DNA of 64,000 nt from Saccharopolyspora montiporae. Its GTDB lineage: Bacteria > Actinomycetota > Actinomycetes > Mycobacteriales > Pseudonocardiaceae. The position numbers and the translations under genes were made by a program. The stretch spans positions 30,571 through 94,570 of the forward strand of contig NZ_JADEYC010000030.1 in assembly GCF_015209505.1 (NCBI RefSeq). The letters run 5' to 3'. The notes under the pieces were generated by a model. That model was not told the DNA's origin and made no database searches. It saw nothing but the letters and a program-made list of their open reading frames with translations. The stretch's first letter is position 1. Every line of letters starts with the position of its first letter. Positions 46,024-55,628 of this stretch are shown here, piece after piece.

Positions 46024-46367
46024 GGTCGCATCCTCGCGCCGCACGACCCCACGCACAAGCCCCGAACCACGAGGACAGCAGTCCTTTATGGACGAAATGA
46101 CTCCGAATCACCCGGTGCGCTGCTGCTCCCGTCCGACGGGCACGCGGACACCGTTCCACGGCCCTGGTCATGGGAACGACGTATCGGTCGTAGACGGCCA
46201 CCAGGCGCGGGTTCGGCGACCCGGCACCGCCTTTCCGGACCGGGTCCGCGAGAACTCGCTCGCCGATCCCGAACTGCTCGATCTCGAACCCGGGCCGTTC
46301 GCCGAATCGGTCCTTCATGCGCAGCATCACGACCCGAGCGTGATTGCGCTTTCGGGTGCGAACCCGG
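46024..46367. other. 344-base stretch between IclR and methyltransferase genes
   Basis: Probably holds the IclR promoter (minus strand). A minus-strand frame from ATG 46330 gives MMLRMKDRFGERPGFEIEQF... for about 75 residues of protein-like composition, but it has no family I know and runs into the IclR gene; I do not call it. Confidence 0.35.
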
Positions 46368-47141
46368 TCAGCGCGGGGTGGCCTCGCCGGCCTCCGCCTG
46401 CTGCGCCGCGGTGCGGATACCGGGCACGACCGGGCGCAAGGCGCTCACCAGCCACGTCGCTCCCCACGGCCCCGCATAGCTGAACCGCCAGCTCAGCCTA
46501 CGCACCCGGATGTCGGTGAACCCGGCAGCGCTGAGCTGTTCGGCGCACGCGCGGTGGTGGCGCACGTCGGCGATCGCGATGCGCCCACCGGGCCGCAGCA
46601 CCCGCACCGCTTCGCGCACCGCCGCCGCCCGCCCGGGCGCGTCTCGGATGTCGTGCACGGCCACGCTGCTCAGCACCACGTCGAACGAGGCGTCGGGGAA
46701 CGGCAGCGCGCGCATGTCCCCGCACACCACCGACACCCGGTCGGCCAGTCCCTCGGCCGCGGCGTTGGCCGCGATCGCCGCCGCGTCCACCGGACGTCCG
46801 CAGCGGCGGTCCACCCCCACGGCGATCCCACCGGGCCCCAACGTGTCCGCGGCGGCCAGCAGCGCGGCCCCGCGGCCGCAGCCGAGGTCGAGGACGCGAC
46901 CGGTGGGTTCCGGATCCAGCCGCTCCAGGATCCGCGACCACACCAGGCGTTTGCCCAGCCAGGAGGTGTAGAGCGCGCTGGCCGCGCAGAGCAGCAGGAC
47001 CAGCGCCAGCAGCGCCGACGCGACCCGCTGCCACGGCTGCCCGAACGACCAGACCGCCAGGCCGGCGAGCACCGCACCTGCCGTGAGCGCCGCGGTTACC
47101 GCCGGTGCATCCGTCCCGTAATCAGCGCGTCGCGAACCCAT
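46368..47141 (-). CDS. Class I SAM-dependent methyltransferase with N-terminal membrane segments
   Basis: A 257-residue protein with two hydrophobic segments at about 13-60, then a SAM fold: VLDLGCGRGAALLAAA (motif I), VGVDRR, VVCGDMRALPFPDASFDVVLSS (motifs II-III), LRPGGRIAIADVRHH. A membrane-anchored methyltransferase acting on a lipid or quinone-like substrate is possible. It is upstream-adjacent to the arabinosyltransferase on the same strand. Confidence 0.85.
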   Translation of the reverse strand: MGSRRADYGTDAPAVTAALTAGAVLAGLAVWSFGQPWQRVASALLALVLLLCAASALYTSWLGKRLVWSRILERLDPEPTGRVLDLGCGRGAALLAAADTLGPGGIAVGVDRRCGRPVDAAAIAANAAAEGLADRVSVVCGDMRALPFPDASFDVVLSSVAVHDIRDAPGRAAAVREAVRVLRPGGRIAIADVRHHRACAEQLSAAGFTDIRVRRLSWRFSYAGPWGATWLVSALRPVVPGIRTAAQQAEAGEATPR

Positions 47142-47208
47142 GCGCCCTCCCCGAACACCCTGCGAACACGACATGTTACCGAACGCGATCAGTACGGGAT
47201 GCCGCTCA

Positions 47209-50200
47209 TCAGCCGTCGTCCTCGCGCCCGATGTACTCCTCGCGGGCTAGCGTGGGCAGCCGTTGCCAGCCATCCCGCGAGTGCTGTTCGGTGGCGCGGT
47301 GCAGTCCTCCCGGCGGATCGTCGTAGACCACCCGTTCCACCCGACCCCAGCTCGGCGCGCGGGTGCTGCCGGGCGGCAGCTCGGCGTGCATGCGCACCGG
47401 CACCGCGACCGCCCCGAAGTCCGCGTAAGTACCGCCCCAGGACGCGCGGACCGGGTTGCGCAGGATGTCGGCGGGAATGCCGCCCTCCGCGCGGATCATG
47501 ATCTCCGGCGGCACGAGCATGCCGCCCCGGATCGGCGCGTGCTGCACACCAGGCCAGTAAGCGGCGAGCACCTGGTCCACGAACACGGACTTCCCGGCCG
47601 TGATCTCGGTGGCCGGGCGCATCGCCGCCAGCCGGGGTTCGCCCAGCGCCGCCCAGTCACCGCCACCCTCGGCGGTCACCCGGACCGCGCGCGCCTCCGG
47701 CGGCAGCACGGTGCCGACCTCCTGCCAGTAGCGCGGTTCGGCGACCGGCTCGGGGCGCAGCGGGACCGAGCGGACGCCGTCGGGCGTGGCGATCTCCAGC
47801 GCGACGCGGTGCGCATCGAGCCCGGGCCCGGCCAGCGGGACCACCACGTGCGTTCCGTCGCGCCGCGCGGGAACGGAATACCACCCGGTGCGCAGCGACC
47901 CGGGCTCCGCGGTGCCGTCCGCACCGCGGTCGTGCCAGACCGACCCCGCTGCGGGCGCGGGCAGCGGCGCGGGCTCCTCCCCGGCGAAACCGCCGGTCCG
48001 CTGCACGGGGCCGTCCGGCCTGCCGAGCGCGGTCTGCGCACCGGCGAGCACCTGCACGTCCGCGGCCATCCCGTCCCGGTTGCCGGCCAGCGCTTGCACC
48101 GCCCCCGCGGCGGGCGTCCACCCCGGTGCGTGGTTCAGCGGGGCGAACGCGAACACGGTCAGCAAGCAACTGACCAGACCCAAGCTCGCGGTGATCAGTA
48201 CCGCCCGGTCCGGGCCGGCACCGCGTGTCCTGCCGCGCCGCCTGCGCAGGTGCGCGACCAGCAGGGCCGCCAGCGCCACCGCCACCCAGAGCCGCACGTC
48301 GCGGAAGTAGAACTCACCGAGATGCGGGGCCATGCCGTCGAGATCGGCCTTCGTCGGCGCGGGGTCGGCGTGGTCGCCGAAGGGCTGCCCCCGGTCGCTG
48401 AGCGGCTTCCACACGTTCGGACCGGCGAAACCCGCGGCGACCAGCGCGATGAGCACCCCGGTCCCGGCAGCGCAGGCCATCCGGCCTGGGTCGCGGCCCA
48501 GCGGGGAGCGCAGCAGGGCACCGGTCAGCAGCAGCACCGCCGGTGCCGCCACCGCGCTGTAGTGCAGCGCCCACTTGGTGGGGCTCAACGACAGCAGCGC
48601 GAACGCGACGAGCGTGGTGACCGCGCTCGTCGACACGAGCCACCGCACCGTTCCCGGCCGCACCGGATGCCGCCCGCGCCCGATGGCCACCAGCACGCCG
48701 GCGGCGATCGTCAGCAGCACCGGCAACCGCAGCGCCCACGGCCCGGCCATCAGCGTGCCGAAGTGCACCCACTCGTCGAACCACGAGTAGGAGAGGTAGT
48801 ACCAGCGGTGCAGCTCGGTCGCCTCCACGACGTCGGCGAACGCGGCATCGCCGAACCCCAGCGGGACGAAGACCGAGGCCGCCGCGGCAGGTACCAGCAG
48901 CACCCCCAGGCGCACCGTCCACCTGCCGCGGCGGAGCAGATCGGCCACCCACGGGGTCGCGGTGACGAGAACCGGTGCGAACGCGACGATCCCGGACGGC
49001 GAGCACGCCACGGCGACCGCCGCGCACAGCACCGCCACCGCCAGGGCCGGGATGCTCCGCGCGCGGCGTGCCACTTCGCAGGCCAGCAGCACGCCCGCGC
49101 TCAGGCAGATGATCGGTGGCTCCGGCCGCAGGGTGAGCCCGAACGGCAGCCACCACACCAGGAAGGCCAGCGCCAGCGCGGTGCGGACCGCCGCGTGCTG
49201 CGCGGTCCGGCCGAGCGCGGTGGCCAGCAGGCAGCGCAGCAGCACCCAGGTGAGCAGTCCGTAGCCCAGCGGCAGCAAGCGCAACCACCACACCGAGTGG
49301 TCGCCGAGCTCGCCCCAGAGCTGCATCAGGTACTGGCTGGCGACGAACGGGTTCTCCGTCGCGTTGAACATGTAGGTGTAGTTGCCGATATAGCCCGCCT
49401 CGCCGGCGTTGCGTGCCATCAGCGAGTACCAGGAGTCGTCGTAGTGCGCCGGGGCGAGCGCCACCCAGCAGGTCGCGACGGCCGCGACGACGCCGTCCAC
49501 CGGCCGCGGCCGCGGCGTCCGCACCACACCCCGCACCCGGGGCCAGGCCCGCGTGGCCAGCAGCAGCGTCGCGAGCAACGCCGCCCCGTGCAGCACGAGC
49601 AGGGCGATCTTGGTGGTGCCGGGCGAGCTCGAGTACCGGTCGTCCGGGCGCACCACGACGCGCAGCTCGTCGCTCGCCCGGCCCCGGTCGAGGTCCGTGC
49701 TCAGCGCCGCGACCTGCGGCACCGGCTCCCCCGCCCGTTCGGCCGCGAGCACGCCGTCCCGCAGCACACGGATACCGCTGTCGTCGGCCTGCACCTGGTA
49801 CCGGCAACCGCTCCGCGGCACCGGTTCGTCCAGCAACACTCCGCCGCCGCTGCGGACCACGATGCGGTCGTCGACCGCCGACGCGGTCAGCCCGCGTTGA
49901 CCGTTCGCGCCGGCTCCCCCGGTGGCCAGCGCAGTTCCGGAGCCGATGTCGCGCAGCGCCGCGCAGTCCACGGTCACGTCCAGCGACAACGGGCGTGGCG
50001 GGCTCAGCGCGAGGGTGGTCGACTCCACCGGTTGACCCGGCTGCGGCCAGCTGACCACCGGTTCCGCCGCGCGCACCGGGGCCAGGGCCGCGGCGAGTCC
50101 GAGCACGAGAGTGAGGACGGCGAGCACGACCGCCGCACGACCGAGGTCCGCGGGTGGTCGCGGTGTTCGCGAGCGGCGCTCGGGTGGCGCCGGTGCGCGG

Positions 50201-50235
50201 TCGAGCAGGTTCGGCGCAGGAGGAACAACGGACAC
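47209..50235 (-). CDS. Arabinosyltransferase, EmbA/B/C family
   Basis: A 1008-residue GT-C enzyme that adds arabinose from decaprenyl-phosphoarabinose to cell-wall arabinan. A signal-anchor (about 33-55) is followed by an exported beta domain, some 12 membrane segments (about 210-690) and a C-terminal carbohydrate-binding part (EEPAPLPAPAAGSVW to the end). The catalytic loop after the first segments has HYDDSWYSLMARNAGEAGYIGN, with the paired acids of Emb proteins. Single Emb proteins are typical of genera with simple arabinogalactan. GTG start; no strong RBS. Confidence 0.92.
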   Translation of the reverse strand: MSVVPPAPNLLDRAPAPPERRSRTPRPPADLGRAAVVLAVLTLVLGLAAALAPVRAAEPVVSWPQPGQPVESTTLALSPPRPLSLDVTVDCAALRDIGSGTALATGGAGANGQRGLTASAVDDRIVVRSGGGVLLDEPVPRSGCRYQVQADDSGIRVLRDGVLAAERAGEPVPQVAALSTDLDRGRASDELRVVVRPDDRYSSSPGTTKIALLVLHGAALLATLLLATRAWPRVRGVVRTPRPRPVDGVVAAVATCWVALAPAHYDDSWYSLMARNAGEAGYIGNYTYMFNATENPFVASQYLMQLWGELGDHSVWWLRLLPLGYGLLTWVLLRCLLATALGRTAQHAAVRTALALAFLVWWLPFGLTLRPEPPIICLSAGVLLACEVARRARSIPALAVAVLCAAVAVACSPSGIVAFAPVLVTATPWVADLLRRGRWTVRLGVLLVPAAAASVFVPLGFGDAAFADVVEATELHRWYYLSYSWFDEWVHFGTLMAGPWALRLPVLLTIAAGVLVAIGRGRHPVRPGTVRWLVSTSAVTTLVAFALLSLSPTKWALHYSAVAAPAVLLLTGALLRSPLGRDPGRMACAAGTGVLIALVAAGFAGPNVWKPLSDRGQPFGDHADPAPTKADLDGMAPHLGEFYFRDVRLWVAVALAALLVAHLRRRRGRTRGAGPDRAVLITASLGLVSCLLTVFAFAPLNHAPGWTPAAGAVQALAGNRDGMAADVQVLAGAQTALGRPDGPVQRTGGFAGEEPAPLPAPAAGSVWHDRGADGTAEPGSLRTGWYSVPARRDGTHVVVPLAGPGLDAHRVALEIATPDGVRSVPLRPEPVAEPRYWQEVGTVLPPEARAVRVTAEGGGDWAALGEPRLAAMRPATEITAGKSVFVDQVLAAYWPGVQHAPIRGGMLVPPEIMIRAEGGIPADILRNPVRASWGGTYADFGAVAVPVRMHAELPPGSTRAPSWGRVERVVYDDPPGGLHRATEQHSRDGWQRLPTLAREEYIGREDDG

Positions 50236-50355
50236 GGTGGACGATCTTCAGGTTCCCACCACCGCCACGTGCGGTGAGCGGATGATCTTCACCCCAAGGA
50301 GGTCACCCGTCCGGCGACAGGGCGGCGATCAGCCGACCGCACTCCCGGTTCCCCA

Positions 50356-51975
50356 TCATTCGGGCACCGCCAGGCCCGCGCGACGATCGGACTCCGGTGC
50401 GGCGCTCCGCGATCCGGCGGCGCCGTCCGCCCTTCCGCACATGAGAGCCGTCACGCCCAAAGCTCCGGCGAGTGGGATGAGCACCAAACCGGGCAATTGG
50501 TATCGCCAGGAGAACTCCACGGCTGCCGACGCCCCCAGCACCGACACCGCCATGGTGGCCGGTAGCAGCGCGGCTCTCCCCGTGCTCAACCGGCGCGATC
50601 CGCGCGGACCCGCACCCGCCAGCACCGCGATCAGCAGGGCTGCCCCCAGAGCGGTCCCCGACGTGTAGCCGACCGTGGACTGGTATAGGCGCAGGGCGCT
50701 CGCCAACCTCTCGTCGACGGCGTAGCCCCCGTCGTCGAACTCGTCCAGGATTCCCAGGACGTACGTCTGCCCGGCGTACATCGGGTATGTCTCCTGGAAC
50801 TTCCAGCGCTCCAGGGGGACATCGCCGGCGGCCTGGACCCTCGTGGGGGCGAAACCCTTGAGGAAGTCGGTGGCCACGGCGCCCAGCACCTCGCCGGGCT
50901 GGTTCAGGAAGACCTTCCGGATGAACGAGCCCTTCACCTCCTCGACGTCGACCTCCGGAGGCACGGTGCCAGCACGTGGGTAGTGGTGGATGAAGGTGTC
51001 GATCCCGAACCGGACACGTTCCTCGTGCGTCATCTCCGGGCACACCAACCGCTCATCACTGGTCAACGGGAGCGAGCCGCAGTCGGCCACCATCGCGGCT
51101 CGTCCGAACATCAGAACGTTCCCGCCCTTCGAGCCCCCGAGCGCGAACTCACCGGTCCACGCGTGGTGGTAGCTCGCGTACGAACCGAGCACGACCGCGA
51201 AGCCCAACAACAGGGAACACGCCGAAAGCAGGCGATGGCGCCAGATCTCCCTGCCCGCGCGCACCGCGAACACGACGAAGAGCACCGCCGGGACCACGAG
51301 CACGATCCCCGGGAGGCGGACGATCACCGCGCAGCCGAGGAACACCCCCGCGAGCAACGAGCGCCACGGTCCGGGTTCGGTCGACCACAGCAGCGCGAAC
51401 ACCACGCAGAAGATCAACGCCTGGAACAGCACGTCCGACATGATCAGCTGTTCGATCTGGACCTGGTACCCGTCCAGAAGCAGTGGCGCCGATGCCATTC
51501 CGGCGATCCACGGTCGAGTCCCCCACCGCAGGAGCAGAACGTAGGCGGCGACCGCCATTCCGATCACGAGCACGTGCTGGACGAGAGCGACGGAAGCCAA
51601 TCCGCCGAACGGGACCAGCGCCTTCAGCAGCAGGAGCTGGTATCCGATCGGATTGTTCTCGGTGGGGGACAGCGCTTCCAGGTTCTCCAGGTACCAGTAC
51701 GAGTCGAAGTACAACAACGCGGGGCGGTACGCGACCTGGGCGGCCGCTCGCAGCACGATGCCGCCGACGAGAACAACCGTCAGTACCCAGTGCCGCCGGA
51801 GCCCGGCGAGCACCCGTCCGCACCGTCCCCGGCCGCGGACGTCTTCGACGGGTCCGGATCCGTTCGCGCGCACCGAACCCGCCATCGACGAACCCCAAGA
51901 CCGCCTGTGCGGGCGGAGAACCGCATCCGTCCTGATCCAACCCGCGAGCCGAGACGGAATTCCCTCATCGGACAT
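50356..51975 (-). CDS. GT-C-like polytopic glycosyltransferase
   Basis: A 539-residue membrane protein with about ten hydrophobic segments. YFDSYWYLENLEALSPTENN near residue 90 resembles the first luminal loop of GT-C (PMT/ArnT-type) enzymes with an acidic residue. TACGGT seven bases before the ATG suggests a leaderless start. It is the same strand as the arabinosyltransferase, 120 bases upstream of it, so a polyprenyl-sugar-dependent wall transferase is likely. Confidence 0.78.
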   Translation of the reverse strand: MSDEGIPSRLAGWIRTDAVLRPHRRSWGSSMAGSVRANGSGPVEDVRGRGRCGRVLAGLRRHWVLTVVLVGGIVLRAAAQVAYRPALLYFDSYWYLENLEALSPTENNPIGYQLLLLKALVPFGGLASVALVQHVLVIGMAVAAYVLLLRWGTRPWIAGMASAPLLLDGYQVQIEQLIMSDVLFQALIFCVVFALLWSTEPGPWRSLLAGVFLGCAVIVRLPGIVLVVPAVLFVVFAVRAGREIWRHRLLSACSLLLGFAVVLGSYASYHHAWTGEFALGGSKGGNVLMFGRAAMVADCGSLPLTSDERLVCPEMTHEERVRFGIDTFIHHYPRAGTVPPEVDVEEVKGSFIRKVFLNQPGEVLGAVATDFLKGFAPTRVQAAGDVPLERWKFQETYPMYAGQTYVLGILDEFDDGGYAVDERLASALRLYQSTVGYTSGTALGAALLIAVLAGAGPRGSRRLSTGRAALLPATMAVSVLGASAAVEFSWRYQLPGLVLIPLAGALGVTALMCGRADGAAGSRSAAPESDRRAGLAVPE

Positions 51976-52172
51976 GGCCCGGACCGTAGACGTTCTGCGC
52001 GTGCCACCACGGTGGGATCCGCAGCCGACTCCCCACCATCACTCCAACAGGTCAACCACGCTGCCAGGACCAGGGCGTCAACGCGGTTGTGGCTGCGACA
52101 CGCCCTCTTGCGAGGGCTACGAGAGGGCGGGCATTCGCTCATCCCGAGCGAGTGATCGCCGCGCCCGCGCAG
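51976..52172. terminator. Hairpins behind gtrA-like gene
   Basis: Two inverted repeats lie here: CGCCCTCT (52101-52108) with AGAGGGCG (52122-52129), and TCGCTC (52135-52140) with GAGCGA (52146-52151). They are 22 to 72 bases past the GtrA-like stop on the minus strand and probably end its transcript. The rest holds the promoter of the GT-C-like gene. Confidence 0.5.
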
Positions 52173-52589
52173 TCATCCGGTACTGCGATCGCGGTGCCGC
52201 GCCGACCGCAGCAGAACGAACCGCGCGACGAGGAACGTCACCGGTGTCGCGATCCCCTGAGCGAGGAGGGGTGCGATGAGCTGGCTCAGCCCGAGGTGGT
52301 CGACGAGCAGATACAGAGCCGGAGCACTCACGGCGAACCCGCCCAGATTGGACAGCGGGTAGAGCACCATCCCGCGCAAGCTCGGTCGAACCCGGAACGT
52401 GTAGCGGCAGTTGAGCAGGTAGGCGGCGACCATGGCGATCGACAGCGCGAGGGCATGCGCGACCAGGTACGGCACCAGCTGGCGGCTCCCCTGGTAGAGC
52501 AGGTAGTACACGCCGGCACTGGCAGCGCCGACGACCAAGAACCGCAGGAACGCGGGAAGCGCGCGCGCAACAGCGAACGTCCTCGTCAT
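52173..52589 (-). CDS. GtrA-family membrane protein
   Basis: A 138-residue protein with four hydrophobic segments, FLRFLVVGAASAGVYYLLYQG and AYLLNCRYTFRV being the GtrA hallmarks. The family moves or helps move polyprenyl-phosphate sugars across the membrane. It is divergent from the GT2 gene at 52893, a frequent pairing (GtrB-type GT2 plus GtrA flippase-like partner). ATG at 52589; GTG 52592 is also in frame. Confidence 0.88.
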   Translation of the reverse strand: MTRTFAVARALPAFLRFLVVGAASAGVYYLLYQGSRQLVPYLVAHALALSIAMVAAYLLNCRYTFRVRPSLRGMVLYPLSNLGGFAVSAPALYLLVDHLGLSQLIAPLLAQGIATPVTFLVARFVLLRSARHRDRSTG

Positions 52590-52892
52590 CACGCTGCCCG
52601 CTGCGCCGTCGTGCACACCGGGAGCATCACCGGAACCGACCACAACACCTGCTTCGCCACCGCACATCCGCTGCCGACCCCGTCGGCGTCGCCGGCCACG
52701 CTCGCACATCGCCCGGCCGATTTCGCGCAACGCGCCCGGATCGGCCCCGGCTTCGCCTTGACCACACGAGAGAGTGGTACTCGGCGGGACCGCCTGTCGC
52801 TGCACGACGATCACGCGGGCCTTCCCTATTCTGCCCCGCGATCAGCCCGGAACGTATCCGGATACCGACTCCTTCTGACGTGGACGGGAACC
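52590..52892. other. Divergent promoter region gtrA-like/GT2
   Basis: About 300 bases between two divergent genes. A TTGACC lies near 52757 on the plus strand without a convincing -10 at normal spacing. No gene or strong hairpin is seen. Confidence 0.4.
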
Positions 52893-53891
52893 GTGGCTCT
52901 AGCACCTGCCGACGACGGCGGAATCACCCGGCGCGTCGACGCTCGTCGCACGGGAACCAAGATCGCGGCGGTCGTCCCCTGCCACAACGAATCGCCCACC
53001 GTGGCCGACGTGGTCCGATCGCTGCGCGAAGCGGTTCCCGGCATCGAGGTCTACGTCTACGACAACAACAGCACCGATGACACCGCGGAGGCGGCGAAGC
53101 AAGCGGGCGCCATCGTCCGGCGGGAAGCGGCGCGGGGAAAGGGAAACGTCGTGCGCCGCGCGTTCGCCGATGTCGAAGCCGACATCTACGTGCTGGTGGA
53201 CGGGGACGGCACCTACGACGCGTCGCGCACCGGCGAGATGATCGACCTGCTGCGCGACGGACCGTACGACCACGTCCTGGGGGTGCGCACCGAGATCAGC
53301 GATACCGCTTTCCGTCCCGGGCACACGTTCGGCAACAAGCTGTTCAACCGGTTGGTCGGCAGGATATTCGGCGCACGGGTGGACGACATGCTCAGCGGGT
53401 TCCGCGTCTTCTCCCGGCGCTTCGTGAAGTCCTTCCCCGCGGTGTCCCGCGAATTCGAGATCGAAACCGAGCTCACGGTCCACGCGATGAACCTCCGCGT
53501 GCCCCAGGAGCAGGTGAAGATCGGTTTCCGGGACCGCCCGGACGGCAGCGAGAGCAAGCTCCGCACCTACCACGACGGGTGGCGCATCCTGTGGTTGATC
53601 GCCGAGCTCGCCCGGCACGAACGACCACTGCTCTACCACGGTGCCGTCACCGCGTTGCTGCTCTTCGCTGGGCTCGCGCTGGGCATCCCGGTGGTGTCCG
53701 AGTTCGCCGAGACCGGTGCCGTACCACGCCTCCCCACCGCGGTGTTGTCCTCCTCGTTCGTCATCCTCGCGCTCATCGCGCTGGTGGCCGGACTCATCCT
53801 GGACGGACTGCGGCGCACGCGGCGCGAACAAGGGCGGCTCGCCTACCTCAACCTGCCCTGCCCCCCGCACGATGCTGGCAGGGCTCCGTGA
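52893..53891 (+). CDS. GT2 family glycosyltransferase (DPM1/GtrB-like)
   Basis: A 332-residue protein, GTG start at 52893 (VALAPADDGG). The GT2 core: VVPCHNESPTVADVV, YVYDNNSTDDTAE, VLVDGDGTYDASR (the metal-binding D-G-D), and MLSGFRVFSRRFVKSFP. Two hydrophobic segments near 245-310 anchor it. The pattern is that of polyprenyl-phosphate sugar synthases. Its stop overlaps the next start (GTGA). With the GtrA-like protein it likely makes and presents a lipid-linked sugar for the neighbouring GT-C enzymes. Confidence 0.9.
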   Translation: MALAPADDGGITRRVDARRTGTKIAAVVPCHNESPTVADVVRSLREAVPGIEVYVYDNNSTDDTAEAAKQAGAIVRREAARGKGNVVRRAFADVEADIYVLVDGDGTYDASRTGEMIDLLRDGPYDHVLGVRTEISDTAFRPGHTFGNKLFNRLVGRIFGARVDDMLSGFRVFSRRFVKSFPAVSREFEIETELTVHAMNLRVPQEQVKIGFRDRPDGSESKLRTYHDGWRILWLIAELARHERPLLYHGAVTALLLFAGLALGIPVVSEFAETGAVPRLPTAVLSSSFVILALIALVAGLILDGLRRTRREQGRLAYLNLPCPPHDAGRAP

Positions 53892-55360
53892 CTGATCGAA
53901 CCGTGCCGGAAAGCAGCACCGCTTCGGGCCGCGCGTCCGCGTTCCCATCCACGTCCGGGTTCCGAGTCGAGCCGTGCGCACTTCTGTACCTGTTGCTCAG
54001 CGCGCTCTTCGGCTGCATCTTCCTCGTCATGAACCCCCCGTTGTGGGGGTCCGACGAGTTCGCCCATTTCGGCCGCGCCTACGCCATCGACCACGGGCAG
54101 ATCGTCCCGCGGGAAATGCCCGATCCCAACGGGACCAACTTCGGCGGGGAGATCCCCACCACGGTCAACGCGTTGCGGGAGTACGCGGCGGAGGCGGTCG
54201 CCACGCTGCCGGAACCGCCGGAACCCCGCGTCGCCGATCCCGGGGCTTACGCCGAGCTCGCGGCGCAACCGCTCCAAGCCCCGCACATCGAGATGGGCTT
54301 CGTCAACACCTCCTCGTACTCCCCGATCGCCTACCTGCCCTCGGTTCTCGGGCTCCGCGCTGCGGAGCTCGTCGGCGCTTCCGTCGGTGCCGCGTTGGCC
54401 ACGATGCGCCTCTGCACGCTCATCGCCTCCACGTCGCTCGTCTGGCTCGGGCTCCGAGCGCTGTCCGAACACCGCTTCAAGTGGGCTGTTCTGGTCGTGG
54501 CGCTGCTGCCGATGACCGTGTTCCAAGCGTCGATGATCACCGCCGATGCGGTGACCAACGCTCTCGCGCTCCTGTTCAGCTGTCTGTTCGCCAAAGCCGC
54601 TTTCCTGCGAGCACGACTCTCGACGTGGGAATCGTGGACCTTGTGCGCCACCGCGGTGGCGCTACCGCTCGCCAAACCCACATACGTGATCCTCGCGCTC
54701 CTGCTCGCCATCACGCCCGCCGCGCAGCTGTCGCTCCGAACCCCGGTGAAATACCTGGCCACGGTCGTCGGGGCTGCCGCGTTCCTGGCGTGGACGGCCG
54801 TATCCGCGAAGACGAGCGCCGGCATGCATCTCATGCGACCCGGGGTGCACGTCTCGCAAGATGATCAGTTGCAGCTGGTGCTGGCGGACCCGATCAGGTT
54901 CGTCGGTGTCCTCGTCAACACGTTCGTCCAGCTGGAGCCGGACATCGTCACCGGGATGTTCGGCACGCTCGGGAACACCGCCGTCCCGATTCCCGCAACC
55001 GCCGTGGCGATGTGCCTGGTGGCCGCGGTGGTCGCCGTGGGCTTCTCCGAACCCGCGTGCGCCGACCGCCCGAGGTTGTTGGTCACGAGCGCGGGACTCG
55101 TGTTGAGCGTGGCGGCCATCTTCGGAGCCCTCTACCTGGAGTGGACCGCGGTCGGGCACTTCACGATCGACGGGGTTCAGGGTCGGTACTTCCTCCCCCT
55201 CGCCGTCCTGGCACTGGCCGTGTACGCGCAGCTCGTCCCGCTGCGCTGGCAGGCGGCACCTCCGCGGTCCAGCGCAGTTCCGGAGAAGGTCGTGGTCGTC
55301 ATGGTGACTACCGCGTTGGCCCTCGCCGCGCTGAAGTACTGGTACGTCCTGTGGGGATGA
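53888..55360 (+). CDS. DUF2142 polytopic membrane protein
   Basis: A 490-residue protein with about ten membrane segments. MNPPLWGSDEFAHFGRAYAIDHG is the DUF2142 pattern (P-x-x-x-P-D-E-x-x-H form), and LSEHRFKWAVLVVALLPMTVFQASMITADAVTNALAL is typical of the family, which resembles GT-C enzymes. Translationally coupled to the GT2 gene, hence probably uses its lipid-linked sugar. Acceptor unknown. Confidence 0.87.
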   Translation: MTDRTVPESSTASGRASAFPSTSGFRVEPCALLYLLLSALFGCIFLVMNPPLWGSDEFAHFGRAYAIDHGQIVPREMPDPNGTNFGGEIPTTVNALREYAAEAVATLPEPPEPRVADPGAYAELAAQPLQAPHIEMGFVNTSSYSPIAYLPSVLGLRAAELVGASVGAALATMRLCTLIASTSLVWLGLRALSEHRFKWAVLVVALLPMTVFQASMITADAVTNALALLFSCLFAKAAFLRARLSTWESWTLCATAVALPLAKPTYVILALLLAITPAAQLSLRTPVKYLATVVGAAAFLAWTAVSAKTSAGMHLMRPGVHVSQDDQLQLVLADPIRFVGVLVNTFVQLEPDIVTGMFGTLGNTAVPIPATAVAMCLVAAVVAVGFSEPACADRPRLLVTSAGLVLSVAAIFGALYLEWTAVGHFTIDGVQGRYFLPLAVLALAVYAQLVPLRWQAAPPRSSAVPEKVVVVMVTTALALAALKYWYVLWG

Positions 55361-55628
55361 GAGCGGGAGCACGCCGCCGATGCTCCGACACGCCCTCTTT
55401 CGGGGACAGCAGCCGCCCGGTTTCGCCAGCGGAGACCGCCGTGCCCTGCACGGACGACAACCGCACTGCGCGGGAGACGTGCAGCGACATCAGTACCCTG
55501 CCTCAGCGATCCGCTGGCGGCCCCGCCGGGACTCGACGCACCACGGAGCGCAGCCGAGCACAGGTCCAGGGGCGCTCGAACTGGGCGTGTAGCCGACGCG
55601 GCCGCATCGACGTCATCCGGGAGGATGC
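55361..55628. other. 268-base gap after DUF2142 gene
   Basis: GGAGCA (55366-55371) and TGCTCC (55381-55386) form a short stem just behind the DUF2142 stop. The CACGCCCTCTT run at about 55389 resembles one at 52099. No gene seen. Confidence 0.3.

Noticed and set aside
46100..46330. Minus-strand frame starting MMLRMKDRFGERPGFEIEQF
   Set aside because: Protein-like composition for about 75 residues, but no family recognised, no clear RBS, and it runs into the IclR gene in another frame; may be a remnant.
52099..55400. CACGCCCTCTT repeated at about 52099 and 55389
   Set aside because: Short match in similar intergenic contexts; likely part of separate hairpins rather than a mobile or regulatory repeat.
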